A stretch of 64,000 nt of DNA from CAVUCH01 sp963739995. Its GTDB lineage: Bacteria; Acidobacteriota; Vicinamibacteria; Vicinamibacterales; JAENWD01. The position numbers and the translations under genes are program-made. The notes below the pieces were generated by a model that saw nothing but the letters and a program-made list of their open reading frames with translations, ran no database searches and was not told where the DNA came from. Position 1 is the stretch's first letter. Every line of letters starts with the position of its first letter. Below, piece by piece: positions 37,364 through 48,281 of this stretch. The stretch spans positions 1 through 64,000 of the forward strand of contig CAVUCH010000026.1 of the NCBI GenBank assembly GCA_963739995.1, in the 5' to 3' direction.

Positions 37364-38890
37364 ATGACGATCAAGGCAGAAGACATCTCGAAGATCATCC
37401 GAGAGCAGATTGGCAGCTTCGCGGTGGACGTGGACGTGGCGGAGGTGGGCACGGTGGTCTCGCTCGGCGACGGCATCGCACGGGTCGAGGGGGTCGATCG
37501 CGTCATGTACGGCGAGATGCTCGAGTTCCCGCACGAGGTCTTCGGCATCGCGCTCAATCTCGAGGAAGATGGCATCGGCACGGTGCTGCTGGGCAACTTC
37601 AAGCTCGTCAAGGAAGGCGACACCGTCAAGCGGACGGGGCGGATCATCTCGGTACCCGTCGGTGACGAGCTGCTCGGCCGGGTGGTGAACGCGCTGGGGC
37701 AGCCGATTGACGGCAAGGGTCCGATCGCGACAACGGCGTTCTCCCCGATCGAGCGTCTCGCGCCGGGCGTGGTGGATCGGCAGCCCGTTCGTGAGCCGCT
37801 GCAGACGGGCATCAAGGCGATCGACGCGATGATCCCGATCGGCCGCGGTCAGCGCGAGCTGATTATCGGCGACCGCCAGACGGGGAAGACGGCTGTGGTC
37901 GTCGACGCGATCATCAATCAGCGGGGCAAGGGCGTCTTCTGCATCTACAACGCCATCGGGCAGAAGCAGTCCACGATTGCGCAGGTGGTCAAGACGCTCG
38001 AGGAGAACGGCGCGATGGAGTACACCATCGTCGTTGCCGCCTCCGCGTCCGAGCCGGCTCCCCTGCTCTACGTCAGCCCCTATTCCGCGTGCGCCATGGG
38101 CGAGCACTTCCGCGACACCGGACGTCACGCGCTCTGCATCTACGACGATCTGTCCAAGCACGCGCAGGCCTATCGGGAGATTTCCCTGCTGCTGCGGCGC
38201 CCGCCGGGGCGGGAGGCGTATCCGGGCGACGTGTTCTACCTGCACTCGCGGCTGCTGGAGCGTGCCGCGAAGCTGCGGGACGAGCTCGGGGGCGGATCGT
38301 TGACGGCGCTGCCGATTATCGAAACGCAGGCGGGCGACCTGTCCGCGTACATCCCGACCAACGTCATCTCGATCACGGACGGACAGCTGTTCCTCGAGAC
38401 AGACCTGTTCAACCAGGGCGTGCGGCCCGCCATCAACGTCGGCAATTCCGTGTCGCGCGTCGGCGGCTCGGCCCAGATCAAGGCGATGCGGCAAGTCGCC
38501 GGCACGCTCCGCCTCGACCTGGCGCAGTATCGCGAGCTCGCGTCCTTCGCGCAGTTCGGCTCCGACCTCGACAAGGCGACGCAGCAGCAGCTCGCGCGCG
38601 GCCAGCGTCTCGTCGAGATCCTGAAGCAGCCGCAGTACGGTCCGCTGCCAATCGAAAAGCAGGTGCTCCTCATCTTTGCCGCCACGAGCGGCTATTTCGA
38701 CTCTGCCGAGGTGTCGGCGGTCGGGCGGCTGGAGCAGGAGCTCTATCGCTTCGTCGAAGCCCGCCACCCCGGCGTGCTGCCGGAGATCGTCGAGAAGAAG
38801 GTTCTCGACGACGGGATGAAGGCGCGGCTGCACGAACTCCTGAAGGAGTTCGTCAAGGAAGTGCTCGACGCGAAAAAGGCTGCGGCGTAG
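37364..38890 (+). CDS. atpA: ATP synthase F1 subunit alpha
   Basis: Non-catalytic nucleotide-binding subunit of the alpha3beta3 ring. Diagnostic stretches are VGTVVSLGDGIARVEG near the N-terminus, the P-loop GDRQTGKTAVVVDAI, and the C-terminal catalytic-site region VGNSVSRVGGSAQIKAM with the arginine that reaches into the beta active site. Length 508, as expected. The ATG at 37364 is two bases from the atpH stop. Confidence 0.98.
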   Translation: MTIKAEDISKIIREQIGSFAVDVDVAEVGTVVSLGDGIARVEGVDRVMYGEMLEFPHEVFGIALNLEEDGIGTVLLGNFKLVKEGDTVKRTGRIISVPVGDELLGRVVNALGQPIDGKGPIATTAFSPIERLAPGVVDRQPVREPLQTGIKAIDAMIPIGRGQRELIIGDRQTGKTAVVVDAIINQRGKGVFCIYNAIGQKQSTIAQVVKTLEENGAMEYTIVVAASASEPAPLLYVSPYSACAMGEHFRDTGRHALCIYDDLSKHAQAYREISLLLRRPPGREAYPGDVFYLHSRLLERAAKLRDELGGGSLTALPIIETQAGDLSAYIPTNVISITDGQLFLETDLFNQGVRPAINVGNSVSRVGGSAQIKAMRQVAGTLRLDLAQYRELASFAQFGSDLDKATQQQLARGQRLVEILKQPQYGPLPIEKQVLLIFAATSGYFDSAEVSAVGRLEQELYRFVEARHPGVLPEIVEKKVLDDGMKARLHELLKEFVKEVLDAKKAAA

Positions 38891-38935
38891 TGCTGCCCAA
38901 CTCGGGACCTCGGCAACCCGTAAGTCCGGTGTGTT

Positions 38936-39872
38936 ATGCCCTCCCTGATTGACATTCGCCGCCGGATCCGCGCGGTCAGGTCGACGCAGCAGATCACGAA
39001 GGCGATGAAGATGATTGCGGCCTCGCGCCTCCGCAAGGCGCACGACCGCATCATCGCCGCGCGCCCGTTCTCGAAGTCGATGGTCCGCGTGCTCTCCAGC
39101 CTCGCGGGGCGCGTGGATGCTGCTACCCATCCCCTGCTCGCGGCTCGAGACGACCGGGCGCCCGGCGCGCACATTCTGTTGCTGGTCATCACGGCCGACA
39201 AGGGGCTGGCCGGAGGCTTCAACGCGAATGTCATCCGGGCGGCCGCCCAGTTCATCGTCGGCAGGCACGGGCAGCGCGTCTCGCTGGGGCTCGTCGGCCG
39301 CAAGGGCCGCGACTTCTTCCGGCGGCGTTCGTATCCCGTGCGGCTCGAGCGCACGAACCTGTTCGCACGCCTCGAGTTCAACGACGCGAAGAGCATCGCG
39401 AAACCCATCATCGAAGACTTCGTCTCGGGAGAGATCGACGCGGTCTACATCGTCTACAACGAGTTCAAGTCGATGATCTCGCAGAAGGTGGTCACCGAGC
39501 GGCTCCTCCCCGTCCCACGCCTGGGCGAGGATCTCGCGGCACAGGTGCCGACGGGCGTGAGCCGGGGGTCCAACCTCGATTACGACCACGATGGCAGCAT
39601 CGACGAAGGATCGCAGATCGACTACCTGTACGAGCCGGACGCGCAGAGCATCTTCGAAGCGCTACTCCCGCAGTACGTGCAGTACCGAGGTCTTCCACGC
39701 GCTGCTCGAATCGGCGGCTGCGGAGCACGCCGCGCGCATGACCGCGATGGATGCGGCGACCAACAACGCGATCGAGATTGTCGATTCGCTCACGCTCTAC
39801 ATGAACAAGGTCCGCCAGGCCGCCATCACCCGCGAGATCATCGAGGTGGTGTCGGGGGCGGAATCGCTCTAG
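38936..39872 (+). CDS. atpG: ATP synthase F1 subunit gamma, apparent one-base frameshift
   Basis: Central rotor shaft. The N-terminal helix (IDIRRRIRAVRSTQQITKAM) and LVITADKGLAGGFNANVIR are correct to about codon 249, but the frame then runs on into sequence that does not fit. Removing the T at 39683 restores it: QYVQ is followed by TEVFHALLESAAAEHAARM, then the conserved DAATNNAIEIVDSLTLYMNK and RQAAITREIIEVV, ending at 39872, just before atpD. Corrected length is 311 residues. Because the gene is essential, a sequencing or assembly error is likelier than a real mutation. There is no obvious slippery run, so programmed frameshifting is unsupported. Confidence 0.9.
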
Positions 39873-39887
39873 GAACCGAGGAACGTT

Positions 39888-41332
<1,445 letters not shown>

Positions 41333-41336
<4 letters not shown>

Positions 41337-41755
41337 TCCCGAAGGTGCTCGTCCTGGACGTGGTCACACCCGACCGTTCGCTCGTGCACGAGCGCGTGGA
41401 CGAAGTGCAGCTGCCGGGCGCCAACGGGGCACTCGGCGTTCTGCCAGGGCACGCGCCGCTGCTGGCGCAGCTCCAGCCGGGCGAGCTGTGGTACCGCAAA
41501 GGGGCCGACAAGCAGTTTCTCTCGATCGAGTTCGGGGTGGCGGAGGTCCTGCCGGATCGGGTCACGATCATGGCGACGCTCGCCGAGCGGCCGGAAGAGA
41601 TCGATGTGGCGAAGGTGGAAGCGGAACGGCGGGACGCGGAGCAGCAGCTGCGGCAGCCCGTGTCCATCGAAGACGCCGAGCGGGCGCGGGTGGCGATGAT
41701 GGCGTCGATCATGCGCCTGCGCGTAGCCGAGCGCGCCAGGACCCGGAGAGGGTGA
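41333..41755 (+). CDS. atpC: ATP synthase F1 subunit epsilon
   Basis: Inhibitory and coupling subunit at the foot of the shaft. The beta-sandwich domain has LDVVTPDRSLVHERVDEVQLPGANGALGVLPGHAPLL, the family signature in its first part, and EFGVAEVLPDRVTIMA; the C-terminal helical hairpin is shown by EVDVAKVEAERRDAEQQL-like sequence. Length 140. The ATG at 41333 overlaps the atpD stop. It closes the F1 operon; genes for subunits a and c are not in the window. Confidence 0.94.
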
Positions 41756-41774
41756 CGGCGGGTCCGCCCTCGCG

Positions 41775-42569
41775 ATGTTCCACAATCTCGCCAACCTCCT
41801 CAAGTACCGCGGTCTCGTCCAGAGCCTCGTCGTCCGCGAGCTGAAGGCCCGCTACCGCGGATCGGTGCTCGGCTTCTTCTGGTCGTTCGTCAACCCGCTG
41901 CTGCTGCTGCTGATCTACTCGTTCGTCTTCACCGTGGTGCTGCCCGGCACGCACCCGGCCGAGATCGAGCCGTACGCCCTGTTCATGTTCTGCGGCATCC
42001 TGCCGTGGACATGGTTCTCCTCGTCGCTGACCGAGTCGAGCAACGTCCTGATCTCGGGCGGCAACCTGATCAAGAAGGTCCTCTTCCCTGCCGAAGTGCT
42101 GCCAATCGTCACGGTGCTCGCCAACATGGTGCACTTCTTTCTCGGGTTGCCGATCCTCGCGGCGTTCCTCCTCTACTACCGAGCGTCCCTCGAACCCATC
42201 GAGCTCGTCTGGTTCCCTCTTGTCGTGCTCGTGCAGCTCCTGCTCACGGTGGGTCTCGCGCTCATCGTGTCGGCGCTGACGGTGCATTTCCGGGACATCA
42301 AGGACCTGCTGGCGAACCTCCTGACGTTCTGGTTCTTCGCCACACCGATCATCTATCCGATGGCGGCAGCGCCGGAGGGAGGCCGCCGACTCCTGAACCT
42401 GAATCCGTTCACGCACCTGGCGATTTCCTACCAGGAGATCCTCTTCTACAGCGGCTCGTTCGGGCACTGGAAATGGCTGTTGGCGCTGCTCGTCGCATCC
42501 GCGGGGCTGTTCCTGTTCGGGTACTTCCTGTTCGACCGGCTGCGTGATTCGTTCGCGGAAGAGGTGTGA
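41775..42569 (+). CDS. ABC-2 type polysaccharide export permease (Wzm-like)
   Basis: Membrane half of an ABC transporter that exports lipid-linked O-antigen or another glycan. The opening LVVRELKARYRGSVLGFFWSFVNPLL is the signature of the Wzm/TagG/KpsM group, and six hydrophobic helices follow in 264 residues. The ATG at 41775 begins MFHNLANLLKYRGLV. It precedes a Wzt-like ATPase on the same strand, and the two form the transporter. The gene begins 20 bases after atpC, so readthrough from the atp operon is possible, though unrelated in function. Confidence 0.92.
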   Translation: MFHNLANLLKYRGLVQSLVVRELKARYRGSVLGFFWSFVNPLLLLLIYSFVFTVVLPGTHPAEIEPYALFMFCGILPWTWFSSSLTESSNVLISGGNLIKKVLFPAEVLPIVTVLANMVHFFLGLPILAAFLLYYRASLEPIELVWFPLVVLVQLLLTVGLALIVSALTVHFRDIKDLLANLLTFWFFATPIIYPMAAAPEGGRRLLNLNPFTHLAISYQEILFYSGSFGHWKWLLALLVASAGLFLFGYFLFDRLRDSFAEEV

Positions 42570-42612
42570 TGCGCAGGTGCCCACGCCCCCCGCGCACCCC
42601 GGCCTGGAGGCG

Positions 42613-43956
42613 ATGGTGAACGCCATCGAAGCGGTCGACGTCACGAAGGTCTACCGGCGATACGCGCGCAAGCGCCAGTTCGCGACGCTGAAGAGCGCGC
42701 TGCTCTCGGGCAGCCTGATTGGCGATCTGAAGCCCAACGAAACGTTCAACGCACTCCAGGGTGTGACCTTCAGCGTGCGGAAGGGGTCTACCTACGCCAT
42801 CGTCGGGCGGAACGGCTCGGGAAAGAGCACGATGCTGAAGTGCGTCGCCGGCATCACCAAGCCCACGACCGGGCGGGTCTCCGTAACGGGGCGGATCTCG
42901 GCGCTGATCGAGCTCGGGGCCGGCTTCCATCCTGAGATCTCAGGCCGCGAGAACGTCTTCATCAACGGCATCATGCTTGGCCTCACCAAGCGGGAGATCA
43001 CGAGGCGCTTCGACGAGATCGTGGACTTTGCCGAGCTCCGGGACTTCATCGACGCGCCGGTGAAGACGTACTCGTCCGGCATGTACATGCGCCTGGGCTT
43101 CGCGGTGGCCATCCACGTGGACCCGGAGGTGCTGCTCGTCGACGAAGTGCTGGCGGTGGGTGACGAGGGCTTCACCCACAAGTGCCTGGACAAACTCGCC
43201 GAGTTCCGGCGGCGCGGCAAGACCATTCTCCTCGTGACGCACTCGCTCGGTCTCGTGGAGCGGCTGTGCGACGAGGCGCTCTGGATGGACGAGGGCAGAG
43301 GGCGTACGTCGGGCGATCCTCGCCGGGTGGTTGGCGCCTACATCACCGACGTCGAGCGGAGCGAAGAAGCGGCGCTGACGGCCGTGGACGCCCGCGCCCG
43401 CGAGCAGGCCGACGCGGCACCAGCAGCCGTCGAACCGACGCCGGCCGTCCCATCCGAAGAAGCGCCCGCCGGCGACACGCCGCAGGATATGTTCCGAGCC
43501 GCCGAGGGCCGCTGGGGTTCGCGCGACGTCGAGATCACCGAGGTCACGTTCCTGGGTGGCGACGGCACGCCCGCGCACGTGTTCCAGTGCGGCGAGGCTG
43601 TGACCATCGCGCTGCGGCTGCGCGCGCGTGAACCGGTGACCGACTTTGCCTTCGGCATCGGCATCTTCAACGCCGAGGGCGTGTGCTGCTACGGCACCAA
43701 CACCGAGGTCGAAGAGTACGTGCCCGAGATGTTGACGGGCGAAGGGGAGGTGCGGTTCCGCATGGATGCGCTCGGCCTCGTCGGCGGCACGTACAAGGTC
43801 GACGTTGCGGTGCATCGCCGTGACGGCCTGCCCTATGACTACCACCGGCTGCTCCACACGTTCAGGATCAAGTCACGCACCAAGGACGTGGGCATCTTCC
43901 GGCCGCCGCACCGGTGGGAGTTCTCGGCGGGCGTGAAGATTGCGCCCCGGCTCTAA
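42613..43956 (+). CDS. Polysaccharide ABC transporter ATPase with C-terminal glycan-binding domain (Wzt-like)
   Basis: ATPase partner of the permease just upstream. The nucleotide-binding domain (1-240) has Walker A GRNGSGKSTMLKCVAG, the family-specific LIELGAGFHPEISGRENVFING, signature YSSGMYMRLGFAVAI and Walker B VLLVDEVLAVGDEGF. After an Ala/Pro-rich linker comes a C-terminal beta-sandwich (about 310-447) of the Wzt type, which in O-antigen exporters recognises the capped chain end. I chose the ATG at 42613 (MVNAIEAVDVTKVY); an in-frame GTG at 42577 is another option. Substrate selection by the extra domain is inference from the family. Confidence 0.92.
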   Translation: MVNAIEAVDVTKVYRRYARKRQFATLKSALLSGSLIGDLKPNETFNALQGVTFSVRKGSTYAIVGRNGSGKSTMLKCVAGITKPTTGRVSVTGRISALIELGAGFHPEISGRENVFINGIMLGLTKREITRRFDEIVDFAELRDFIDAPVKTYSSGMYMRLGFAVAIHVDPEVLLVDEVLAVGDEGFTHKCLDKLAEFRRRGKTILLVTHSLGLVERLCDEALWMDEGRGRTSGDPRRVVGAYITDVERSEEAALTAVDARAREQADAAPAAVEPTPAVPSEEAPAGDTPQDMFRAAEGRWGSRDVEITEVTFLGGDGTPAHVFQCGEAVTIALRLRAREPVTDFAFGIGIFNAEGVCCYGTNTEVEEYVPEMLTGEGEVRFRMDALGLVGGTYKVDVAVHRRDGLPYDYHRLLHTFRIKSRTKDVGIFRPPHRWEFSAGVKIAPRL

Positions 43957-43991
43957 TCAGTGATTGCCGCATCCCCAGGGCGGGAAGCATC

Positions 43992-44495
43992 ATGCCTGTC
44001 CTGAGCAGCTCGGCGGCCCGTGAGTTCGTCAATCGCCTGCGCGCGACGGGCCACACGGTCGTGTTCACGAATGGAGTCTACGACCTGCTGCATCCCGGTC
44101 ACGTGAGGTATCTGCAGGCGGCACGCGCGGAGGGCGACGCGCTCATCGTAGGCGTCAACTCGGACCGGTCGGTCCGGGCACTCAAAGGACCACACCGCCC
44201 TGTCCACCCCGAGGCCGAACGAGCGGAACTGATTGCAGCCCTCGCCTGCGTGGATGCCGCCGTGGTGTTCGATGAGGACACCCCGCAGGAGATCATCACG
44301 GCGCTCCAGCCGGACGTGCTCGTGAAAGGCGCCGACTGGCCGCCCGATCGGATTGTCGGCCGCAGTGTCGTCGAGGCGCGCGGCGGCCGCGTGGTTCGCG
44401 TGCAGGTGGCGCCGGGTCACTCCAGCACACGGCTCATCGAACGTATGCGCCAGGCAGGCTCGGCCGCAGATCGCGACGACGCGGCGAGCGGCTGA
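43992..44495 (+). CDS. D-glycero-beta-D-manno-heptose 1-phosphate adenylyltransferase (HldE C-terminal type)
   Basis: Nucleotidyltransferase that makes ADP-heptose, used for the LPS inner core. The cytidylyltransferase-fold motif is FTNGVYDLLHPGHVRYLQ (HxGH), followed by VGVNSDRSVRALKGPHRPV and the conserved VLVKGADWPPDRIVG. At 167 residues it is the stand-alone second domain (RfaE2) without the kinase domain, which would have to be encoded elsewhere. The ATG at 43992 is chosen; the frame is open upstream into the wzt end. Its presence supports an LPS-bearing outer membrane. Confidence 0.92.
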   Translation: MPVLSSSAAREFVNRLRATGHTVVFTNGVYDLLHPGHVRYLQAARAEGDALIVGVNSDRSVRALKGPHRPVHPEAERAELIAALACVDAAVVFDEDTPQEIITALQPDVLVKGADWPPDRIVGRSVVEARGGRVVRVQVAPGHSSTRLIERMRQAGSAADRDDAASG

Positions 44496-44579
44496 GCGCA
44501 CAGAGGCGGTCAGCGCGACCCGACTGCTGCTTCTGAGCTTGGCCCCGTGGCGGGTGCGTCGTACACTGGCGGGTTCACG

Positions 44580-47500
44580 ATGTCGACGACGACCTCACTG
44601 ACGCTCCGGGCACTGCTGAAGACCGCGATGGCCCGGACGGGGATTGATGCCCCGGGCGGCACCGTTGCCGGACTGTCGCCGTCTGCCCAGGCGCTGGCGC
44701 TTGCGGCCCTCTCCCATTCCAATCCGGAGCGGCTGGTGGTCGCGGTCGCCCCGACCGATGCGGATGTGGAGCGCCTGACCGACGATACCCGTTTCTTCGC
44801 CGGCGCGATCGAGGGCCGCACCCGGGAGGACATCGAGCGTCTCGTGCTGCCGTTCCCATCGCAGGAGGTGGACCCGTACCGTGGCCTGGCCCCGCACCTC
44901 CGGGTGGCGTCCGCGCGTGCCCGTGCCCTCTTCGGTGCGAGTGCGGGAGACGCACGCGTCGTGATTGCGTCCGCGGTGGCGTTGCTGCCCAGAGTCAGCC
45001 CGCCGCACCGGCTGCTCAACGCTGCGCTCAGCCTCGCGCCCGACGTCGAAATCGCGCCGCACGATCTCGCCGCGCTGCTCGTTGACGCGGGTTTTACGCG
45101 CGAAGACCCGGTTGATGAGCACGGCGAGTTCTGCGTCCGCGGCGGCATCGTGGATCTGTTCCCGCCGGGGTCGGCGGAGCCGTTCCGCGTCGAGTTCATC
45201 GGCGACACGATCGAGACGATCCGCAGGTTCGATCCCGGCACGCAGCGCTCCACCGGCTCGATCGACCAGGTCCACATCATGCCTATGCGTGAAGCGCTCG
45301 ATGTCGGCGTGGACGCCGGCCCCGCCGCGCTGAGTGCGACCGCCTTCGACCATTTCGTAAAGGCGCGGCAGCCGCTGTTTGTCGTGAGCGAGATCGACGA
45401 CGTGCAGGCGGCGGCCAACACGTTTCTCGAGCAGGTGGCGTCCAGCTATACGGAGGCCACTACAGGGCGTCGGCCCGCGCGTGTGCCAGGCCGGCTGCCG
45501 CTGCCGGCCGAGATCCTGATCGACTGGGATGCCGTGGCGTCGCGCCTCGCCGCCGCTACCCGCTTCGAGGAACTGGCCATCGACACGCCCGCGGATGACG
45601 CGTCACGGGACGCCGCACCGCCGGCACGCGTCCGCCACGTCTCCTGCCAGCCGACGATGGAGTTCCGGGGCCGCGTGCAGGACTGGATGGCGGAGATTCG
45701 TGCGGCCGGTGAGCGCGAGGAGACGGTGCTCTTTCTGGCGGAGACGCCTGGCCGCGCGGAACGCATGCTGGAGGTCGCGCGTGAGTACAGCGTGATTGCG
45801 GCGCCCCTGGACCGCGCGGAGGACGCTCATGCCGCGACGCTGCTGGTCGGCCTCGGCCGGCTGTCTCGCGGGTTCCGGCTGCCGGCCGGGCGGCTCGTGC
45901 TCTACGCGGAGACGGATGTCTTTGAAGAGGAGCGGCACGCGCCTGAGCGCCGCCGTGCTGCGTCACGCGCCTTCCTGTCCGACCTGCGCGATCTCAAAGT
46001 GGGCGACCTCGTGGTGCACGTCGACCATGGGATCGGCGAATTTGTTGGCCTGAAGCAGATCGGCATCGGCGTCGGCGAAGCGGCGCAGGAGTTCATGGAG
46101 CTGCGCTACGCGGGCGAGGACAAGCTCTTCGTCCCGGTCGAACGCCTGGATCTCGTCCAGAAGTACACCGGCGCCTCTCGCCCGCCGGTCGATCGCCTTG
46201 GCGGCACCACGTGGGAGCGAGCCAAGACACGCGTCAAGAAGGCCATGCGCGACATGGCCGAGGAGCTGCTGAAGCTGTACGCCGCGCGCAAGACCGTCGT
46301 CGGGCATGCCTTCAGCCCCGATACGCACTGGCAGCAGGAGTTCGAAGACGCGTTCCCGTACGACCTCACGCCCGACCAGTTCACCGCAATCAGCGACATC
46401 AAGGCCGACATGGAATCGGCGACCCCCATGGACCGCCTGCTCTGCGGCGACGTGGGCTACGGAAAGACGGAAGTGGCGATGCGCGCGGCGTTCAAGGCCG
46501 TGATGGATGGCAAACAGGTGGCCGTCCTCGCACCCACGACGGTGCTCGCGTTCCAGCACGTGAAGACGTTGCGGGAACGCTTCGCGGCGTTTCCCGTGCG
46601 CATCGACATGGTCAGCCGGTTCCGGACGAAGGCCGAGCAGAAGCAGTCGCTCGAGGATCTCGCAGCCGGCAAGGTGGAGATCATCGTGGGCACGCATCGC
46701 CTGCTCTCGAAGGATGTGCAGTTCCGCGACCTGGGGCTGCTGGTCGTCGACGAGGAGCAGCGGTTCGGCGTCGTTCACAAGGAGAAGATCAAACAGCTGC
46801 GCAAGAGGGTGGACGTCGTGACGATGACGGCCACGCCGATTCCGCGCACGCTGAACATGTCCCTGGTCGGCATCCGAGACATGTCGATCATCGAGACGCC
46901 GCCGAAGGACCGCCTGTCGATCCAGACGAACGTCGTCAAGTTCGATGCGCAGGTGATCGCGCGTGCGATCAGGCACGAACTGGAGCGCGGCGGCCAGGTC
47001 TACGTCGTGCACAACCGCGTGGAGTCGATCTACTCGATCGCGAACCTGGTAACCCGGCTCGTGCCGGACGCGCGCGTGGTGGTGGGGCACGGACAGATGA
47101 CTGAGGACGGGCTCGAGCGGGCCATGCTCGACTTCGTGGCCCGCAAGTTCGACGTGCTCGTGGCGACCACGATCGTGGAGAACGGGCTCGACATTCCGAA
47201 CGCCAACACGATGATCATCAACCGCGCCGATCGCTATGGCCTGGCGCAGCTGTACCAGCTTCGGGGCCGCGTCGGGCGCTCCGACCGGGCCGCATACGCG
47301 TACCTGCTGGTCCCGCCGGAAGACAACCTGTCGCCGGTTGCCAAGAAGCGCCTCGCTGCGATTCGTGAGTTCAGTGATCTCGGAAGCGGCTTCCGCGTCG
47401 CCGCGCTAGACCTCGAGATCCGCGGGGCCGGCAACCTGCTCGGGGGTGAACAGAGCGGGCAGATTGAGACCGTCGGCTTCGAGATGTACATGACGCTGCT

Positions 47501-48242
47501 CGAGCAGACCGTCCGTGAGCTGAAAGGCGAAGAGATCGAGGACGACGCCCGGGCGGCCGTGAATCTGCGGGTAGACCTGAAGGTCGACGACACGTACATC
47601 CCCGACATGAACCAGCGCCTGATGATCTACCGGCAGATGGCCTCCGCGCGCCGTGACGAGGACCTCGAGCGGACACTGGCGGACGTGCGCGACCGATACG
47701 GGCCACTCCCGCCGTCAGTGCTGAACCTGGCGGACTACGGGCGCATCCGGATCATGGCCGACCGCCTCGGGATCGAGGCCATCGACCGCGAAGCGCAGGT
47801 CGTGGTGTTCAGGTTCCGCCCGCAGGCGAAGCTCGATCCGCAGCGGCTGGTGTCCCTGGTCAACAAACGGTCCGACGTGACGCTCGTACCGCCGGCGGGA
47901 CTGCGCCTGGATCTGCGGGGTTCGGCCGCAAGGCCAAAAGTCCCGGCCAGGTCAACACGCGGCATTGCTCCGGTCAGTGCCCAGACAGGGTTCTCAAGGC
48001 CGTCCCCCTGGCCCGACCTCGGGCGGCGGCCGCCCACGTCGGCAGACGCGCTGGCGGCCCGAAAGGGGGCAGAGCGTCCCGCCGCCGGACCGGGATCGTG
48101 GTGGACGGCGCGCGCCACGGCCGGGGAGGTGGTCCCCGGGTTTTCCAAGGCCGAGATTCTCCGGCCGCAAGCGGAAGACCCCCGGGCCGAGGACGGCGTC
48201 TTTACAAAGGTGGCCGGACTGCTGGGCGAGTTGCTGCGGTAA
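44580..48242 (+). CDS. mfd: Transcription-repair coupling factor Mfd
   Basis: ATP-driven translocase that removes stalled RNA polymerase and recruits UvrA. Domain order is complete: UvrB-like N-terminal part (LPFPSQEVDPYRGLAPHLR, GEFCVRGGIVDLFPPGS), the RNA-polymerase-interacting domain (VGDLVVHVDHGIGEFVGLKQ), the translocase with Walker A GDVGYGKTEVAMRAA, Walker B VVDEEQRFGVVHKEKI and TMTATPIPRTLNMSL, GRVGRSDRAAYAYLL, and the C-terminal UvrA-inhibitory domain. An added Pro/Ala-rich segment near the end (residues 1120-1190) is not conserved. The ATG at 44580 is used; an in-frame GTG at 44547 would add eleven residues. Confidence 0.96.
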   Translation: MSTTTSLTLRALLKTAMARTGIDAPGGTVAGLSPSAQALALAALSHSNPERLVVAVAPTDADVERLTDDTRFFAGAIEGRTREDIERLVLPFPSQEVDPYRGLAPHLRVASARARALFGASAGDARVVIASAVALLPRVSPPHRLLNAALSLAPDVEIAPHDLAALLVDAGFTREDPVDEHGEFCVRGGIVDLFPPGSAEPFRVEFIGDTIETIRRFDPGTQRSTGSIDQVHIMPMREALDVGVDAGPAALSATAFDHFVKARQPLFVVSEIDDVQAAANTFLEQVASSYTEATTGRRPARVPGRLPLPAEILIDWDAVASRLAAATRFEELAIDTPADDASRDAAPPARVRHVSCQPTMEFRGRVQDWMAEIRAAGEREETVLFLAETPGRAERMLEVAREYSVIAAPLDRAEDAHAATLLVGLGRLSRGFRLPAGRLVLYAETDVFEEERHAPERRRAASRAFLSDLRDLKVGDLVVHVDHGIGEFVGLKQIGIGVGEAAQEFMELRYAGEDKLFVPVERLDLVQKYTGASRPPVDRLGGTTWERAKTRVKKAMRDMAEELLKLYAARKTVVGHAFSPDTHWQQEFEDAFPYDLTPDQFTAISDIKADMESATPMDRLLCGDVGYGKTEVAMRAAFKAVMDGKQVAVLAPTTVLAFQHVKTLRERFAAFPVRIDMVSRFRTKAEQKQSLEDLAAGKVEIIVGTHRLLSKDVQFRDLGLLVVDEEQRFGVVHKEKIKQLRKRVDVVTMTATPIPRTLNMSLVGIRDMSIIETPPKDRLSIQTNVVKFDAQVIARAIRHELERGGQVYVVHNRVESIYSIANLVTRLVPDARVVVGHGQMTEDGLERAMLDFVARKFDVLVATTIVENGLDIPNANTMIINRADRYGLAQLYQLRGRVGRSDRAAYAYLLVPPEDNLSPVAKKRLAAIREFSDLGSGFRVAALDLEIRGAGNLLGGEQSGQIETVGFEMYMTLLEQTVRELKGEEIEDDARAAVNLRVDLKVDDTYIPDMNQRLMIYRQMASARRDEDLERTLADVRDRYGPLPPSVLNLADYGRIRIMADRLGIEAIDREAQVVVFRFRPQAKLDPQRLVSLVNKRSDVTLVPPAGLRLDLRGSAARPKVPARSTRGIAPVSAQTGFSRPSPWPDLGRRPPTSADALAARKGAERPAAGPGSWWTARATAGEVVPGFSKAEILRPQAEDPRAEDGVFTKVAGLLGELLR

Positions 48243-48281
48243 CATGAAAGGCGTCGGCTGTCGGCCGAATCGAAGGATGGC

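Noticed and set aside
36059..39589. A 1176-codon open frame on the minus strand across the atp operon
   Set aside because: It is the antisense of atpF-atpG; the plus-strand proteins are fully conserved and the minus frame is Arg/His-rich without recognisable domains, a normal effect of GC-rich codon use.
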